Below are positions 1 through 7,786 of a stretch of 15,815 nt of DNA, in pieces. Source of the stretch: Tritrichomonas foetus (Eukaryota > Parabasalia > Tritrichomonadida > Tritrichomonadidae). The translations under genes were made by a program, and so were the position numbers. The notes under the pieces were generated by a model. That model was given only the letters and a program-made list of their open reading frames with translations, was not told the origin of the DNA and did not search any database. The stretch lies in assembly GCA_001839685.1 (NCBI GenBank), contig MLAK01001097.1, forward strand, positions 6,159-21,973, in the 5' to 3' direction. Numbering within the stretch: position 1 is the first letter of the stretch; every line of letters begins with the position of its first letter.

Positions 1-74
1 CTTTTGAAGGAGCTTATCCATGTAAATACTCTCAAAAATCAAGGATATGTCGCATATGTGTGGGAAAAAAGTAG
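1..74 (+). other. Possible 3' end of a gene entering from the left edge
   Basis: The first 60 bases are visibly richer in G and C (about 35% by hand count) than the AT-rich DNA that follows, as a coding tail would be. One plus-strand frame reads from base 3 to a TAG at 72-74. It gives a short basic, cysteine-containing tail that includes YPCKYSQKSRICRIC. A second plus-strand frame is open from base 1 to a TAA at 121-123, and a minus-strand ATG at 19-21 is open to the edge, so the reading is ambiguous. No family is recognised. Without the upstream DNA this is only a suggestion. Confidence 0.18.
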
Positions 75-959
75 ATTTTCATTTTCAATGGAATATACGA
101 TTATAATGTATTCAAAACAATAAGTATTTCTAAAAAAATTGCTTTTTTTATTAAATCGAAGAATATCTCAAAAATAAAAAGACAAAATCTTTTAATATTT
201 TGGATATATTATTTTTTAATTATGCTAATTATATGGAGAAAATATAAATAAAATCATAAGCGTAGAAGCATAGGTTGTGTACTTTTGAAGAAAGCAATGA
301 TACTGCATTAACAGGTATAAAAAGGCAGAGATATTTCTATTTCACTTAGTAAAGCCGAAAATTTATCATCCAAAATCATGATTAATAAATAAATGGCAGA
401 TTATTTAGTCTTTATTAAATTGGGTATTTGATAAGATTTAATAAATTATTTACATTGAAAAAATGTACAAGACAAAAAATTCAATAGTTTATATGAAGAT
501 TATTCAAGCTAAAACGAATTACAATTTCTACAAATATATTCAATTAAATGTGATACTGATTACATAATTCATTAGATTTAAAAAATAATACATATTTTTG
601 AATTAAATTCAGAAATTTTTGAAATGATAATCGAGGTATAAATTCAAATTTTTGTGTGAATCATAAAATATTTATTTTTGAAACCCCAGAAAAAAAATTC
701 ATATAGAGAAATTATTTTATATTAACAGAAAAAAAGGAGATTATATTGAAATTTTTCTATAGTTCACAAACACAAAAATTGATTTGAGATGATATTTCAC
801 CATGTTCAATTTAATTCATTAAAATGATGTTTACTCTGGAAAACAATCAATTAATTGCTAAAAGAGACCTTTTTCGATGAGAATTTTTCTCTCTATCAAA
901 AAGTTTGAATAAGGTAAAAAAATTTACCTTTTAAATAATCATATTGTCACAAATATTCA
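75..959. other. AT-rich non-coding stretch, nothing recognised
   Basis: No frame of convincing length or composition is visible on either strand. The sequence is dominated by A and T runs. The only local structure I can point to is the inverted repeat at 911-930. Any decayed coding sequence that extends here from the region at 960-1631 is too broken to follow by eye. Confidence 0.5.
911..930. repeat. Perfect inverted repeat, 8-bp arms with a 4-base loop
   Basis: AAGGTAAA at 911-918 is followed by AAAA and then TTTACCTT at 923-930. It can form an 8-bp hairpin on either strand. In DNA this AT-rich such repeats arise by chance, and nothing nearby assigns it a role. Confidence 0.5.
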
Positions 960-1631
960 TGTGGCTAATTCCTGATATAAAACTTTTAATAATGTAGATC
1001 CTTCATCTGATAATATTAATACTTAGTGCTTGTCCATCTACATTACCAACTTTTCATTTTGTTTCAAGTAATGGTGATAGTTCCAAGATGAGATTCGTAA
1101 ATCTGTTTGGAGTCACTCATCAAATAATTAATGGTGTAATTCATCTAATTCAGTGAATGAATTCATTCTTTTCATTCAAAATGATTCAATATAGTTAATC
1201 TGAATAATCTGTACATAAAATAGCCTTCTCATTCTTGGTGAACTTTTTTAATGGAATTATTGATTATTGATTCCATAAAATGCAAGTGATCTCATCTTCA
1301 AATCAGAAACTTCTGTCAGACTTCCTAATTTCATGTAACTGATATGAAAGATCATTAATAAGCATTTGAAGAAAAATACATAAGTAACAAAATGCTCACT
1401 TGATAAAGATATTTCGGAATTGCGCTTTTGAACGATAATTTTTTTATTTATTAGAAAAAAAACATCTTTGTGTAAATAATCATTATATTTTTGAATCTAA
1501 TACAGAATGTGGTATTTCACAAATTTGACAGTTTTCGAGATCGGCTATTTCTTCCACGAAAAACTTTCATTCCATGAACTATGAACAATCATTAAATTTG
1601 GACATTTCTGAAATATATTTTTTTCAATGTG
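960..1631 (-). pseudogene. Candidate decayed leucine-rich-repeat (BspA-like) gene fragment
   Basis: Seen: read 5'->3' on the minus strand, several short frames follow one another, each ended by a stop and each resuming in another frame. The frame at 1631-1545 contains IFQKCPNLMIV. The frame at 1566-1483 contains ENCQICEIPHSV. A 79-codon frame from 1496 to a stop at 1259-1257 ends with LTEVSDLKMRSLAFYG. The frame at 1273-1229 contains SIINNSIKKV. Near 1020-960 a frame reads ILSDEGSTLLKV. Known: BspA-type repeats alternate an AF..C.NL..I half with an IP.SV..I half, and trichomonads carry large families of such surface proteins. Inference: in order, the pieces look like a frameshifted remnant. 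The match is by eye, no ATG-started frame of useful length survives, and the plus strand has open frames of similar size to the shorter pieces, so chance is not excluded. Confidence 0.27.
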
Positions 1632-1705
1632 CTATGTTAATCAAATCAAACAAAAGTAGTTATTATTTCTGATGATGAAAGATTAGTATGAAAACTTTGA
1701 AGTTT

Positions 1706-1710
1706 TCATA
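1706..1710 (+). promoter_or_regulatory. Possible initiator (TCATA) of the Myb gene
   Basis: TCATA matches the trichomonad initiator pattern TCA followed by a pyrimidine and then A or T. The A would be the transcription start, leaving a 5' leader of 26 bases before the ATG at 1734. The motif is short and the DNA AT-rich, so it is only a candidate. Confidence 0.3.
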
Positions 1711-1733
1711 AGTTTATACAATTATTAAAATTG

Positions 1734-2492
1734 ATGAAACATATTTCCCCGATTGTCAACGTTGGTGTGTCATACATTCTTGAGATTCAACCTGATATAT
1801 CTCAAGAGAAGTTGCATATTCTTGAGAGTATCTTATCAGATTATTTAAATAGTTTTGTGGATTATCCTGCATGTAATAATGTCTTCATGAAAATATTGGG
1901 AACATTAAAACCACTGAACAAGATTGTAAACATCATACAAACGCCTAATACACCAATTCCTCATCATGCTAATGTTACCATTGATCCAACACGAGATATT
2001 CAAAACAAGAAAAATTCGCATTGGACTAAGTATGAAAATCAAAGACTAATTGCTGGTATTTATAGGTATGGAGTGAATAATTGGGAAAGTGTAGCAAAAT
2101 TTGTTGGAAATGGGCGAACAAAAATAATGTGTAGTTTAAGATGGTCAAGAGCTTTAAATCCAAAAATATCAAAAGATAAATGGTCTGAAGAAGAAGAAAG
2201 AAAATTGATGAACCTTATTGAAATGAAAGGCGACAGAAGTTGGACTTACATTGCAACACAAATGGGAAATAGAAGTGATGTTCAATGCAGATATCATTAT
2301 AAGCAAATGATGAAAAGTAGCAATAAGAATATTGCTCAAATTTCACAGAGTTTCTCAATGCCATCACAAATAATTCAAAATGATAAACTTGTAATCCCAC
2401 CAATAAGCAACATTATTGAAGTAGTAGAATGTAAGTCATCTAAAAGTATAGGTGAATTACCAATAATTAGGCCTTTAAATCTGTATCATTGA
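1734..2492 (+). CDS. Myb-like transcription factor with two SANT/Myb repeats
   Basis: This is a 252-residue nuclear DNA-binding protein, probably a sequence-specific regulator. The first Myb repeat spans about residues 93-144, with its three core tryptophans at 97, 117 and 137. The second spans about 146-193, with Trp150, Trp170 and Tyr189, a tyrosine in place of the third tryptophan. The recognition-helix segments GNGRTKIMCSLRW and GNRSDVQCRYHY are of the kind I know from trichomonad Myb proteins, as is the helical N-terminal 70-residue region ending in LNKIVNIIQTP. The C-terminal 55 residues are polar and lack a recognised domain. I chose the ATG at 1734 because the in-frame codon before it is TTG, which a eukaryote is unlikely to use. 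The gene converges on the phosphatase gene with 171 bases between their stops. Its target sites are unknown. Confidence 0.9.
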   Translation: MKHISPIVNVGVSYILEIQPDISQEKLHILESILSDYLNSFVDYPACNNVFMKILGTLKPLNKIVNIIQTPNTPIPHHANVTIDPTRDIQNKKNSHWTKYENQRLIAGIYRYGVNNWESVAKFVGNGRTKIMCSLRWSRALNPKISKDKWSEEEERKLMNLIEMKGDRSWTYIATQMGNRSDVQCRYHYKQMMKSSNKNIAQISQSFSMPSQIIQNDKLVIPPISNIIEVVECKSSKSIGELPIIRPLNLYH

Positions 2493-2663
2493 TTTAATAT
2501 CATTATATCTTAATTGTTCTCTTTCTATTTGTTTAAATATCTCTTCAAGTTGATAGTAAAATAATAATAAAAAAAATCATATTACAAATTCTAAATTTAT
2601 TCTTTATAATAGAAACAAATACCATATTGTATATTTTATATTTCCAAACAAAATTTCTTTTGA

Positions 2664-3812
2664 TTACCGCTTAGATAGATTCAATAAAGGAGGGAATTTC
2701 CTTTGCTTTTGTTTACAACTATATTCTCTAGCTTTTAATTGTTCCACAAATCCTTGGTTTATATTGACTATCAATCTATGACTTTTCAAATAACTAAATG
2801 CTTCATCATAAGATATTTTCTTTGTATCCATTAAGTAAGCCACACATAATGCCGCTGATCGAGATATTCCTCTTCTACAATGAACGAGGACTTTACCATT
2901 GTTTTTAATTGCATTTTTTAAAAATTCTAATGCATTCCAAAACTTTTCATCGAGAACTTCAAAAACATTATCGCTCATTTTTACCGTGAAATACTCAAAA
3001 CTTCCTGGAAATGCTGGTGTTGTATTATGTCCGTTCAAATTAATGATGTGTGTAATTTGATTTTGTGAGAGTAATTCACGATCCTGTGCTGCAGCTTCAC
3101 TTCCAATATATAATCCAGTATCAACATAATCTATTATATTAGGGCTATTATTCGTAATAATTCCATTCAAATTCGTAAAGTTTGTTAAATTATAGTTTGG
3201 ATTAGTTGGAATTTCATCCAAGTGAGGTGACTGACTAAATGTTGTTGAAAGTGGTGCAGCATGGGATCTATTAACATGATATAAACCTGTAGGATGAACA
3301 TTGTTTGATCTAATTGGTGAGGAGCATCTGATTCCAGCCGATGGTGGCCTAATAGCAGAAGAAAATGAATGAAATGATTTCATATCAAAAAATAGGTTAC
3401 TTGCTTCAGCTGCAACATTGCACGTGAAATTTCCAAATGGAAATCTCCGAGAAAAATTTAACACTTCACTTATCATATTTTGTGAGATTGTTGGTGATAC
3501 AAGAAGCCATAATCTGTACTCTTTGAATTGATAAGGTGTCAGTTTATATATTGTGTGAATTGCTCTCATTGTATCTGTATAGGAAAGCTTATCTTTAATT
3601 TGTCCTGCTATAAAAGGAATTTCATCTGTATTTGAAGGATTCAATGGCTCTACTATAATTATTGGTTTTCCTGAGAATGATGCTGGCGCACGAACAAAAT
3701 CAAGTATTGATAATGGTTTAAAATCGTGATTTTCATAAAGTAGAATCATGACCGCTTTAGTATTCGATTGGGTCTCGCATAGAGTATGTTCAACACTGAA
3801 AACTTGTCCCAT
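2664..3812 (-). CDS. Dual-specificity protein phosphatase with N-myristoylation signal and unknown N-terminal domain
   Basis: The protein has 382 residues. The C-terminal half (about 225-365) is a dual-specificity phosphatase domain that removes phosphate from Tyr and Ser/Thr residues. It opens with IDYVDTGLYIGSEAAAQD and carries the signature HCRRGISRSA at 311-320, with nucleophile Cys312 and phosphate-binding Arg318. Asp281 lies 31 residues before the cysteine, the usual place for the general acid, so the enzyme looks intact. The protein begins MGQVFS, which fits the N-myristoylation pattern (Gly2, Ser6) and suggests membrane attachment. Residues 15-140 form a folded-looking alpha/beta region that I do not recognise. 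Residues 150-225 are a polar linker rich in Ser, Asn and Pro. The ATG at 3812 starts the myristoylation motif, which supports this start. Substrate unknown. Confidence 0.9.
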   Translation of the reverse strand: MGQVFSVEHTLCETQSNTKAVMILLYENHDFKPLSILDFVRAPASFSGKPIIIVEPLNPSNTDEIPFIAGQIKDKLSYTDTMRAIHTIYKLTPYQFKEYRLWLLVSPTISQNMISEVLNFSRRFPFGNFTCNVAAEASNLFFDMKSFHSFSSAIRPPSAGIRCSSPIRSNNVHPTGLYHVNRSHAAPLSTTFSQSPHLDEIPTNPNYNLTNFTNLNGIITNNSPNIIDYVDTGLYIGSEAAAQDRELLSQNQITHIINLNGHNTTPAFPGSFEYFTVKMSDNVFEVLDEKFWNALEFLKNAIKNNGKVLVHCRRGISRSAALCVAYLMDTKKISYDEAFSYLKSHRLIVNINQGFVEQLKAREYSCKQKQRKFPPLLNLSKR

Positions 3813-4424
3813 TATTTCTTGAAAAAAATGGCGAAAAACGATTTAAATAATTCAAAGAAAATCTAACGAGATTTGTTATTTCAATAATTGTAAAAGAGGA
3901 AACTTTTTATGAATATCATATAAAAGTTTGAAATAAAAAGTTTGTTGTATTTAATTTTTGAATTTATGAATGGCCATCAATTGAACCTTTGGTCAAAACT
4001 TACCAGTAATGTCACTGAACGTAATTGATCTTTGAATTTGTTTATGAAATGCTTCTTCTATTGATTAATGAATATTCACGTTTAATTCGTCAAAATTATT
4101 TCTATTGTGAAATATGATAAAAGTTTCATTTTTTGTTGAAAGAGATCCATAATTACTCACTCTCCTTGAATTAACAATCAATCGTGCCATCATTAAGAGT
4201 AATTTGCTGAGTAAAAATTTCATTAAATATTCAAATGAAAAAAAATGATACCAAACCAGTATAGTGCTGTCAAAATGCTATCTGCACATTGATAAAAGGA
4301 ATTCCACTCATTTCCCTGGATGGATCTTCCCGCATTTTCACTTCACTAATTCACTCCAAAATGGCTCAAAATATTAAAAATAAAAAAGAAAAGATGAATA
4401 TAATGTTGGTTGTAAAAAATTTTA
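3813..4424. other. Intergenic region between two minus-strand genes
   Basis: This 612-base gap lies upstream of the phosphatase gene and downstream of the coiled-coil gene. It should hold the phosphatase promoter at its left end and the coiled-coil gene's 3' untranslated region at its right end. Near the phosphatase start, a TCA lies at 3822-3820 (read on the minus strand), eight bases of leader from the ATG. AACGAT lies at 3837-3842 and TAACGA at 3864-3869. A small patch at about 4293-4350 has higher GC than its surroundings, and within it a 21-codon minus-strand frame runs 4335-4270. No intact gene is visible. Confidence 0.55.
3864..3869 (+). promoter_or_regulatory. TAACGA, candidate Myb recognition element upstream of the phosphatase gene
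   Basis: TAACGA is the core described for a Myb recognition element (MRE-1) in Trichomonas promoters. Here it lies 52-57 bases upstream of the phosphatase start codon, in the orientation opposite to the gene. The shorter AACGAT at 3837-3842 lies between it and the gene. Position supports it; six bases alone do not prove it. Confidence 0.3.
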
Positions 4425-5270
4425 TCAGGCATTTGCGGCATCTTCTCTCTCTTCAAGCACGAGCGACGATTGGAGTCCCCTTCTAGATTTGTTCGCGCGT
4501 GGAGAGAAGTGCTGAACGACTGGGACTGCAGCATCCTGGTTCTTCGTGTCGAGCAATGCAGTATCCATGATTTCTACGGATGCGTACGCCTCATCGATGT
4601 GGCACTCAGCCTCAGCGGTGTTGTTTGCGGCCTCGAGCTTCTCTTCGAAGAGCCTGATGAGGGCCTCGTGCTGGGCGATGAGTTCCTCGAATGCTTGTTC
4701 ATGTCTGAGGAGCATCTGTTTAAATTGTTCTTGGAAATCTGCATCGCATTCATCAATTTTTGGATGGCGCTGTCTTCGCTGGATTCCGCGGGCTTTGTCG
4801 CGCATGGCTATTGCTTCTTGATAACGATGGGATTTTGCGAGAAGTTGGGAGGACGATAATAAGGTTTCGACTGTTTTTTCGATTTGCGTGCGTTGATAAC
4901 TACGAGCCTCACGCCAGCGCCCTTCTAATTCGTGAAGTTCGTCTTTCTGTGAGGCATTGAGGTCTTCAATTCTCTGCTGAAGTCTTTGCCGGGCCTCTTC
5001 ACAATCGTGCTCGAATTTTTCTTGGTTTTGGCTCCTCTTTTGATTGAGAAGATCTAAAAATCTGTCATTGTATTTTTGGCGTTGGTCTTCATAATGGTTC
5101 TTCGCTTCTGTGATATGGGCTTCGGCCATAACGCATCTGCTGTTATATAAGAATTCTGCTTGCTCGTAATTATACTCTTCGATTGCTTTGGCTTCATCGT
5201 CATCTATTTCGTCGAACTTGGCAGTGGTGTCAGCGCTGTATGTGTTAATTGTGCCTGTTTCGAAAGACAT
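4425..5270 (-). CDS. Coiled-coil protein of unknown function
   Basis: A 281-residue, highly charged, almost wholly alpha-helical protein without signal peptide or membrane span. Residues 1-35 are acidic. Residues 36-135 are a long Glu/Gln/Arg-rich helix. Residues 138-165 form a short helical hairpin-like motif (LLAKSHRYQEAIAMRDKAR), and residues 172-238 are a second coiled coil. The tail 250-281 is polar with a basic patch (RANKSRRG). I do not recognise a named family. Coiled-coil proteins of this sort are common in trichomonads and a cytoskeletal or scaffolding role is possible, but that is a guess. The ATG at 5270 is preceded by TCACT six leader bases away, which supports the start. The gene is much more GC-rich (about 45-60% in most lines I counted) than its neighbours, with many C- and G-ending codons, as expected of a strongly expressed gene. 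It is divergent from VPS33. Confidence 0.85.
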   Translation of the reverse strand: MSFETGTINTYSADTTAKFDEIDDDEAKAIEEYNYEQAEFLYNSRCVMAEAHITEAKNHYEDQRQKYNDRFLDLLNQKRSQNQEKFEHDCEEARQRLQQRIEDLNASQKDELHELEGRWREARSYQRTQIEKTVETLLSSSQLLAKSHRYQEAIAMRDKARGIQRRQRHPKIDECDADFQEQFKQMLLRHEQAFEELIAQHEALIRLFEEKLEAANNTAEAECHIDEAYASVEIMDTALLDTKNQDAAVPVVQHFSPRANKSRRGLQSSLVLEEREDAANA

Positions 5271-5273
5271 TTC

Positions 5274-5278
5274 AGTGA
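5274..5278 (-). promoter_or_regulatory. Candidate initiator TCACT of the coiled-coil gene
   Basis: Read on the minus strand, TCACT matches the trichomonad initiator TCA-pyrimidine-A/T. The A would be the first transcribed base, giving a leader of six bases before the ATG at 5270. Very short leaders are typical of trichomonad messages. Confidence 0.5.
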
Positions 5279-5331
5279 TGATTTTTTTTGAAATCTTTTT
5301 TCAAAGGACTTCTGCACTTTTTAAAAATGAG

Positions 5332-5348
5332 TAAACGGCCGACGTTTA
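5332..5348. promoter_or_regulatory. Inverted repeat of TAAACG upstream of the coiled-coil gene
   Basis: TAAACG at 5332-5337 and CGTTTA at 5343-5348 flank GCCGA. The arms carry the AACG core found in Myb sites and lie 62-78 bases upstream of the coiled-coil start codon. A dimeric or two-repeat DNA-binding protein could use such a site, but this is inference from position and symmetry. Confidence 0.28.
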
Positions 5349-5982
5349 TTTTTTAAATATTGATATATTTTGAGCCACGATGCATTTTTTCTTTTTTAAG
5401 TTATAAAATGTAATGTGTTGATTGTAAATATGACTATCACTTATTTAAATAAAGAATACGCAAAAATCGCATATTTGACGAAAAAATTATTCTTAATTTT
5501 GTTTTTTAGTTATCATCTAACAAATTAACACATTATTTAAATGATGTAGTACATATATTGTAGAAAAATATAAATTTTATTGATGATTGATGAAATGGCT
5601 CGAACCAAAATAAGAAATTGAGAATATTCAAAATCGAATAAGGTAATTTTCACTCAGGATTCATCAAGTGAAGATGATAAATTCAATGATTAAGAAATAC
5701 AGGAAACAAAATTGATTTACAATTTCATTAATCATTGAAATTATTTTACTATATACACATCCACAATCTTCATTTTAAACTAGCTAACTAATATATATTC
5801 AAAAAACGAATGATGTTAGATAATAAAAATGGACATCGTAAATATATTATTAAAACAAAGCATCATTGATTGTATAGGATCTACAACACAATTACTACAA
5901 TAAAATACTAATTATGTATGAATGAATAAATGGCTGGTGAGCCAAAAACGTTTCATACAATGAATGCAATATGAAATGAATA

Positions 5983-5990
5983 TAACGATA
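5983..5990 (+). promoter_or_regulatory. TAACGATA, candidate composite Myb recognition element of VPS33
   Basis: The eight bases TAACGATA are identical to the overlapping MRE-1/MRE-2r site described in the ap65-1 promoter of Trichomonas vaginalis, which binds Myb proteins. Here the site ends 50 bases before the VPS33 ATG and has the same orientation as the gene. Identity over eight bases including a CpG is not expected often in DNA this AT-rich, so it is the best regulatory candidate in the window. Confidence 0.45.
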
Positions 5991-6040
5991 GAACTAAATT
6001 AAATACTTTACACTAAAATCATCAGAAATATTTTTCAACA

Positions 6041-7786
6041 ATGGATTTCTCTTTCTTCGAAAAACTTAATGTCCGCAAATTCCGAAAAATGACAAATATC
6101 GGACATAAACCGAGGCGCCTTGTGATTCACCCACGATTGAACAACTTTATTTCCCGCATTATCGATGGAGAGACAATTCAAAAGCAGTTCAACAGCATCC
6201 ATTTCTTTGATGACGACTTCAAAATAATGAGTGACGAGTATTGCTACGCCTTTATCATTCCACCGGAAGTCGAAGTTATGCGCCATGTTAAATTTATTGT
6301 CGATTTAGCACGAAACGAGCTTCCAAAAAGTGCACAAAATCCAAAATTCTTCATCGAATTGTGGTTCCAGCCGAGAATCAACAACGTCGTTTGCGCCTGG
6401 ATGATAGATATGAAATTTGCTCCCCAATCAATAATCGACACATTTCCATCGAAAGAAAACCCATCAAAAATCGAACCATACAGACAACTCGAAGTGTATA
6501 ATCTCGAACTCGACGTTACTCCACTCGACGATGATGTCCTTACAATCGAATCTCGCTATTCATTCGTGCGCGCTTGGTCATTTAGAGACTTAACGGTTGT
6601 TTCTGAAATGCGACAAGCTTTAAACGTTATTCGGTCGCATACAGGATTTGTCAATATAACCGCAATAGGAAGTCTATCGTCGGCTATTGCACGAACATTG
6701 AATGCGCCCTCATCGACAAACCAGACACAGCTCATTCTTATCGACCGGTCTGCAGATTTAATCACGCCAACAATCACACAAATGAACTATGAAGGCATCA
6801 TTGCTGAATTCTTCGGAATTGACTGTGGATTGGTCAAAATCACAAACGATAGAGGTCAATCACAACTTCAGCTTCTTTCATCTCAGGAAGACCAGCTTTT
6901 CGGATCTTTGAGAAGCATGACACACCAGGAAGCATCAGCTGAAATTGAAAACAGAATGGCAGCAGTCACTGGTGCTTTCGGACAAAAATCTGCAGGTGGA
7001 TCACTTGAAGAGGGGCTTGCTAAATTTAGGAAAACTGCAAAGGTATCAGTCGAAAATAAGACACTTATCGATCATATTAATATTATGCAAAAAGCCCTTG
7101 AATTGATGAATCACTCGAAATATTTCAAACGAATCATGAATGAAGAAGCTAATGCATTAAGTGGTGCTTCATCAATCAAACAACTCGTTACACAAATGAT
7201 GGAAAGTGGAGCAGATTTCAGACAAGTTATTAGAATGCTTTGTCTAGAATCACTCCTCAAAGGTGGTGTCGAAAAGGATTACCAGAAATTTGTAAACCAA
7301 ATCATTTTCAATTACGGATTCCAAATGGTTCTCTATTTGATTCGATTACAGGATTGTGGTTTGTTTTCACCAAATAATACAAAATGGTCACAATTTGTGA
7401 AAAGCTTCCAACTTTTCGTTCCTGACTGGGATCAAACCAACGACCAAGCTGCCGCACCATATCTCGGATATGTTCCACTCTCAGTAAGATATATTCAACG
7501 AGTTTTGAATAATGATTTCAACTCCATTCAGAAAGCAATGGGTGAATTGAAACAAGAATGTTATGAAAATTGCGCCGATCCAAACAATAGGAGAAGTGGA
7601 AATGTTCTTGTATGTTTCGTTGGTGGATGCACCCATTCTGAATTAAATGCTTTAAGAAGACTCAGACAGAAGGACTCAAACTATGCTAATGTTCAGTTCC
7701 AACTTTTGACTACTAATATGACAAGCTCAAATGAATTCTTCGAAAATCTTGCCTACCTCATCCCAGGATGGACACCAACAATTTAA
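6041..7786 (+). CDS. VPS33: Vps33, Sec1/Munc18-family subunit of HOPS/CORVET
   Basis: A 581-residue soluble SM protein, close to the roughly 600 residues usual for Vps33. In the HOPS and CORVET tethering complexes Vps33 binds Vps16 and templates SNARE assembly for fusion at endosomes and lysosomes. The family signature LILIDRSADLITPTITQMNYEG spans 231-252. The Vps33-like landmarks that separate it from Sec1, Sly1 and Vps45 are QLFGSLRSMTHQEASAEI (285-302), YGFQMVLYLIRLQDCGLF (425-442), YLGYVPLSVRYIQ (474-486) and FVGGCTHSELNALRRLRQ (526-543). The frame starts at the first ATG, with TCA just four leader bases upstream. The stop is TAA followed by A, so it overlaps a TAAA tetranucleotide, the trichomonad polyadenylation signal. 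Codons shift from C-ending near the start to A/T-ending near the end. The gene is divergent from the coiled-coil gene and converges with CFAP44. Confidence 0.93.
   Translation: MDFSFFEKLNVRKFRKMTNIGHKPRRLVIHPRLNNFISRIIDGETIQKQFNSIHFFDDDFKIMSDEYCYAFIIPPEVEVMRHVKFIVDLARNELPKSAQNPKFFIELWFQPRINNVVCAWMIDMKFAPQSIIDTFPSKENPSKIEPYRQLEVYNLELDVTPLDDDVLTIESRYSFVRAWSFRDLTVVSEMRQALNVIRSHTGFVNITAIGSLSSAIARTLNAPSSTNQTQLILIDRSADLITPTITQMNYEGIIAEFFGIDCGLVKITNDRGQSQLQLLSSQEDQLFGSLRSMTHQEASAEIENRMAAVTGAFGQKSAGGSLEEGLAKFRKTAKVSVENKTLIDHINIMQKALELMNHSKYFKRIMNEEANALSGASSIKQLVTQMMESGADFRQVIRMLCLESLLKGGVEKDYQKFVNQIIFNYGFQMVLYLIRLQDCGLFSPNNTKWSQFVKSFQLFVPDWDQTNDQAAAPYLGYVPLSVRYIQRVLNNDFNSIQKAMGELKQECYENCADPNNRRSGNVLVCFVGGCTHSELNALRRLRQKDSNYANVQFQLLTTNMTSSNEFFENLAYLIPGWTPTI

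Larger units (their letters stand above)
5271..6040. promoter_or_regulatory. Divergent intergenic region between the coiled-coil gene and VPS33
   Basis: This 770-base AT-rich region must hold the promoters of both flanking genes. On the left side are TCACT at 5274-5278, CCTTT read on the minus strand at 5303-5307, and an inverted repeat of TAAACG at 5332-5348. On the right side are AAACGTTT at 5946-5953, TAACGATA at 5983-5990 and a TCA at 6035-6037 close to the VPS33 start. The central 500 bases show no gene or repeat that I can recognise. Confidence 0.6.

Noticed and set aside
1155..1168. 14-base palindrome GAATGAATTCATTC
   Set aside because: Several palindromes of this length are expected by chance in a window this long and AT-rich, and it lies near no promoter.
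1731..1733. TTG as start of the Myb gene
   Set aside because: The next codon is ATG, and nuclear genes of this kind start at ATG.
4289..4486. A 65-codon plus-strand frame near the 3' end of the coiled-coil gene
   Set aside because: It begins with TTG, overlaps the real gene on the other strand and has no family match.
4470..4960. Several plus-strand frames opposite the coiled-coil gene, up to 129 codons
   Set aside because: They are antisense shadows of a GC-rich, codon-biased gene and have no recognisable domains.
6041..7786. Assignment as Sec1, Sly1 or Vps45
   Set aside because: The central and C-terminal landmarks (YGFQMVLYLIRLQDCGLF, GYVPLSVR, GGCTHSELNALR) follow Vps33.
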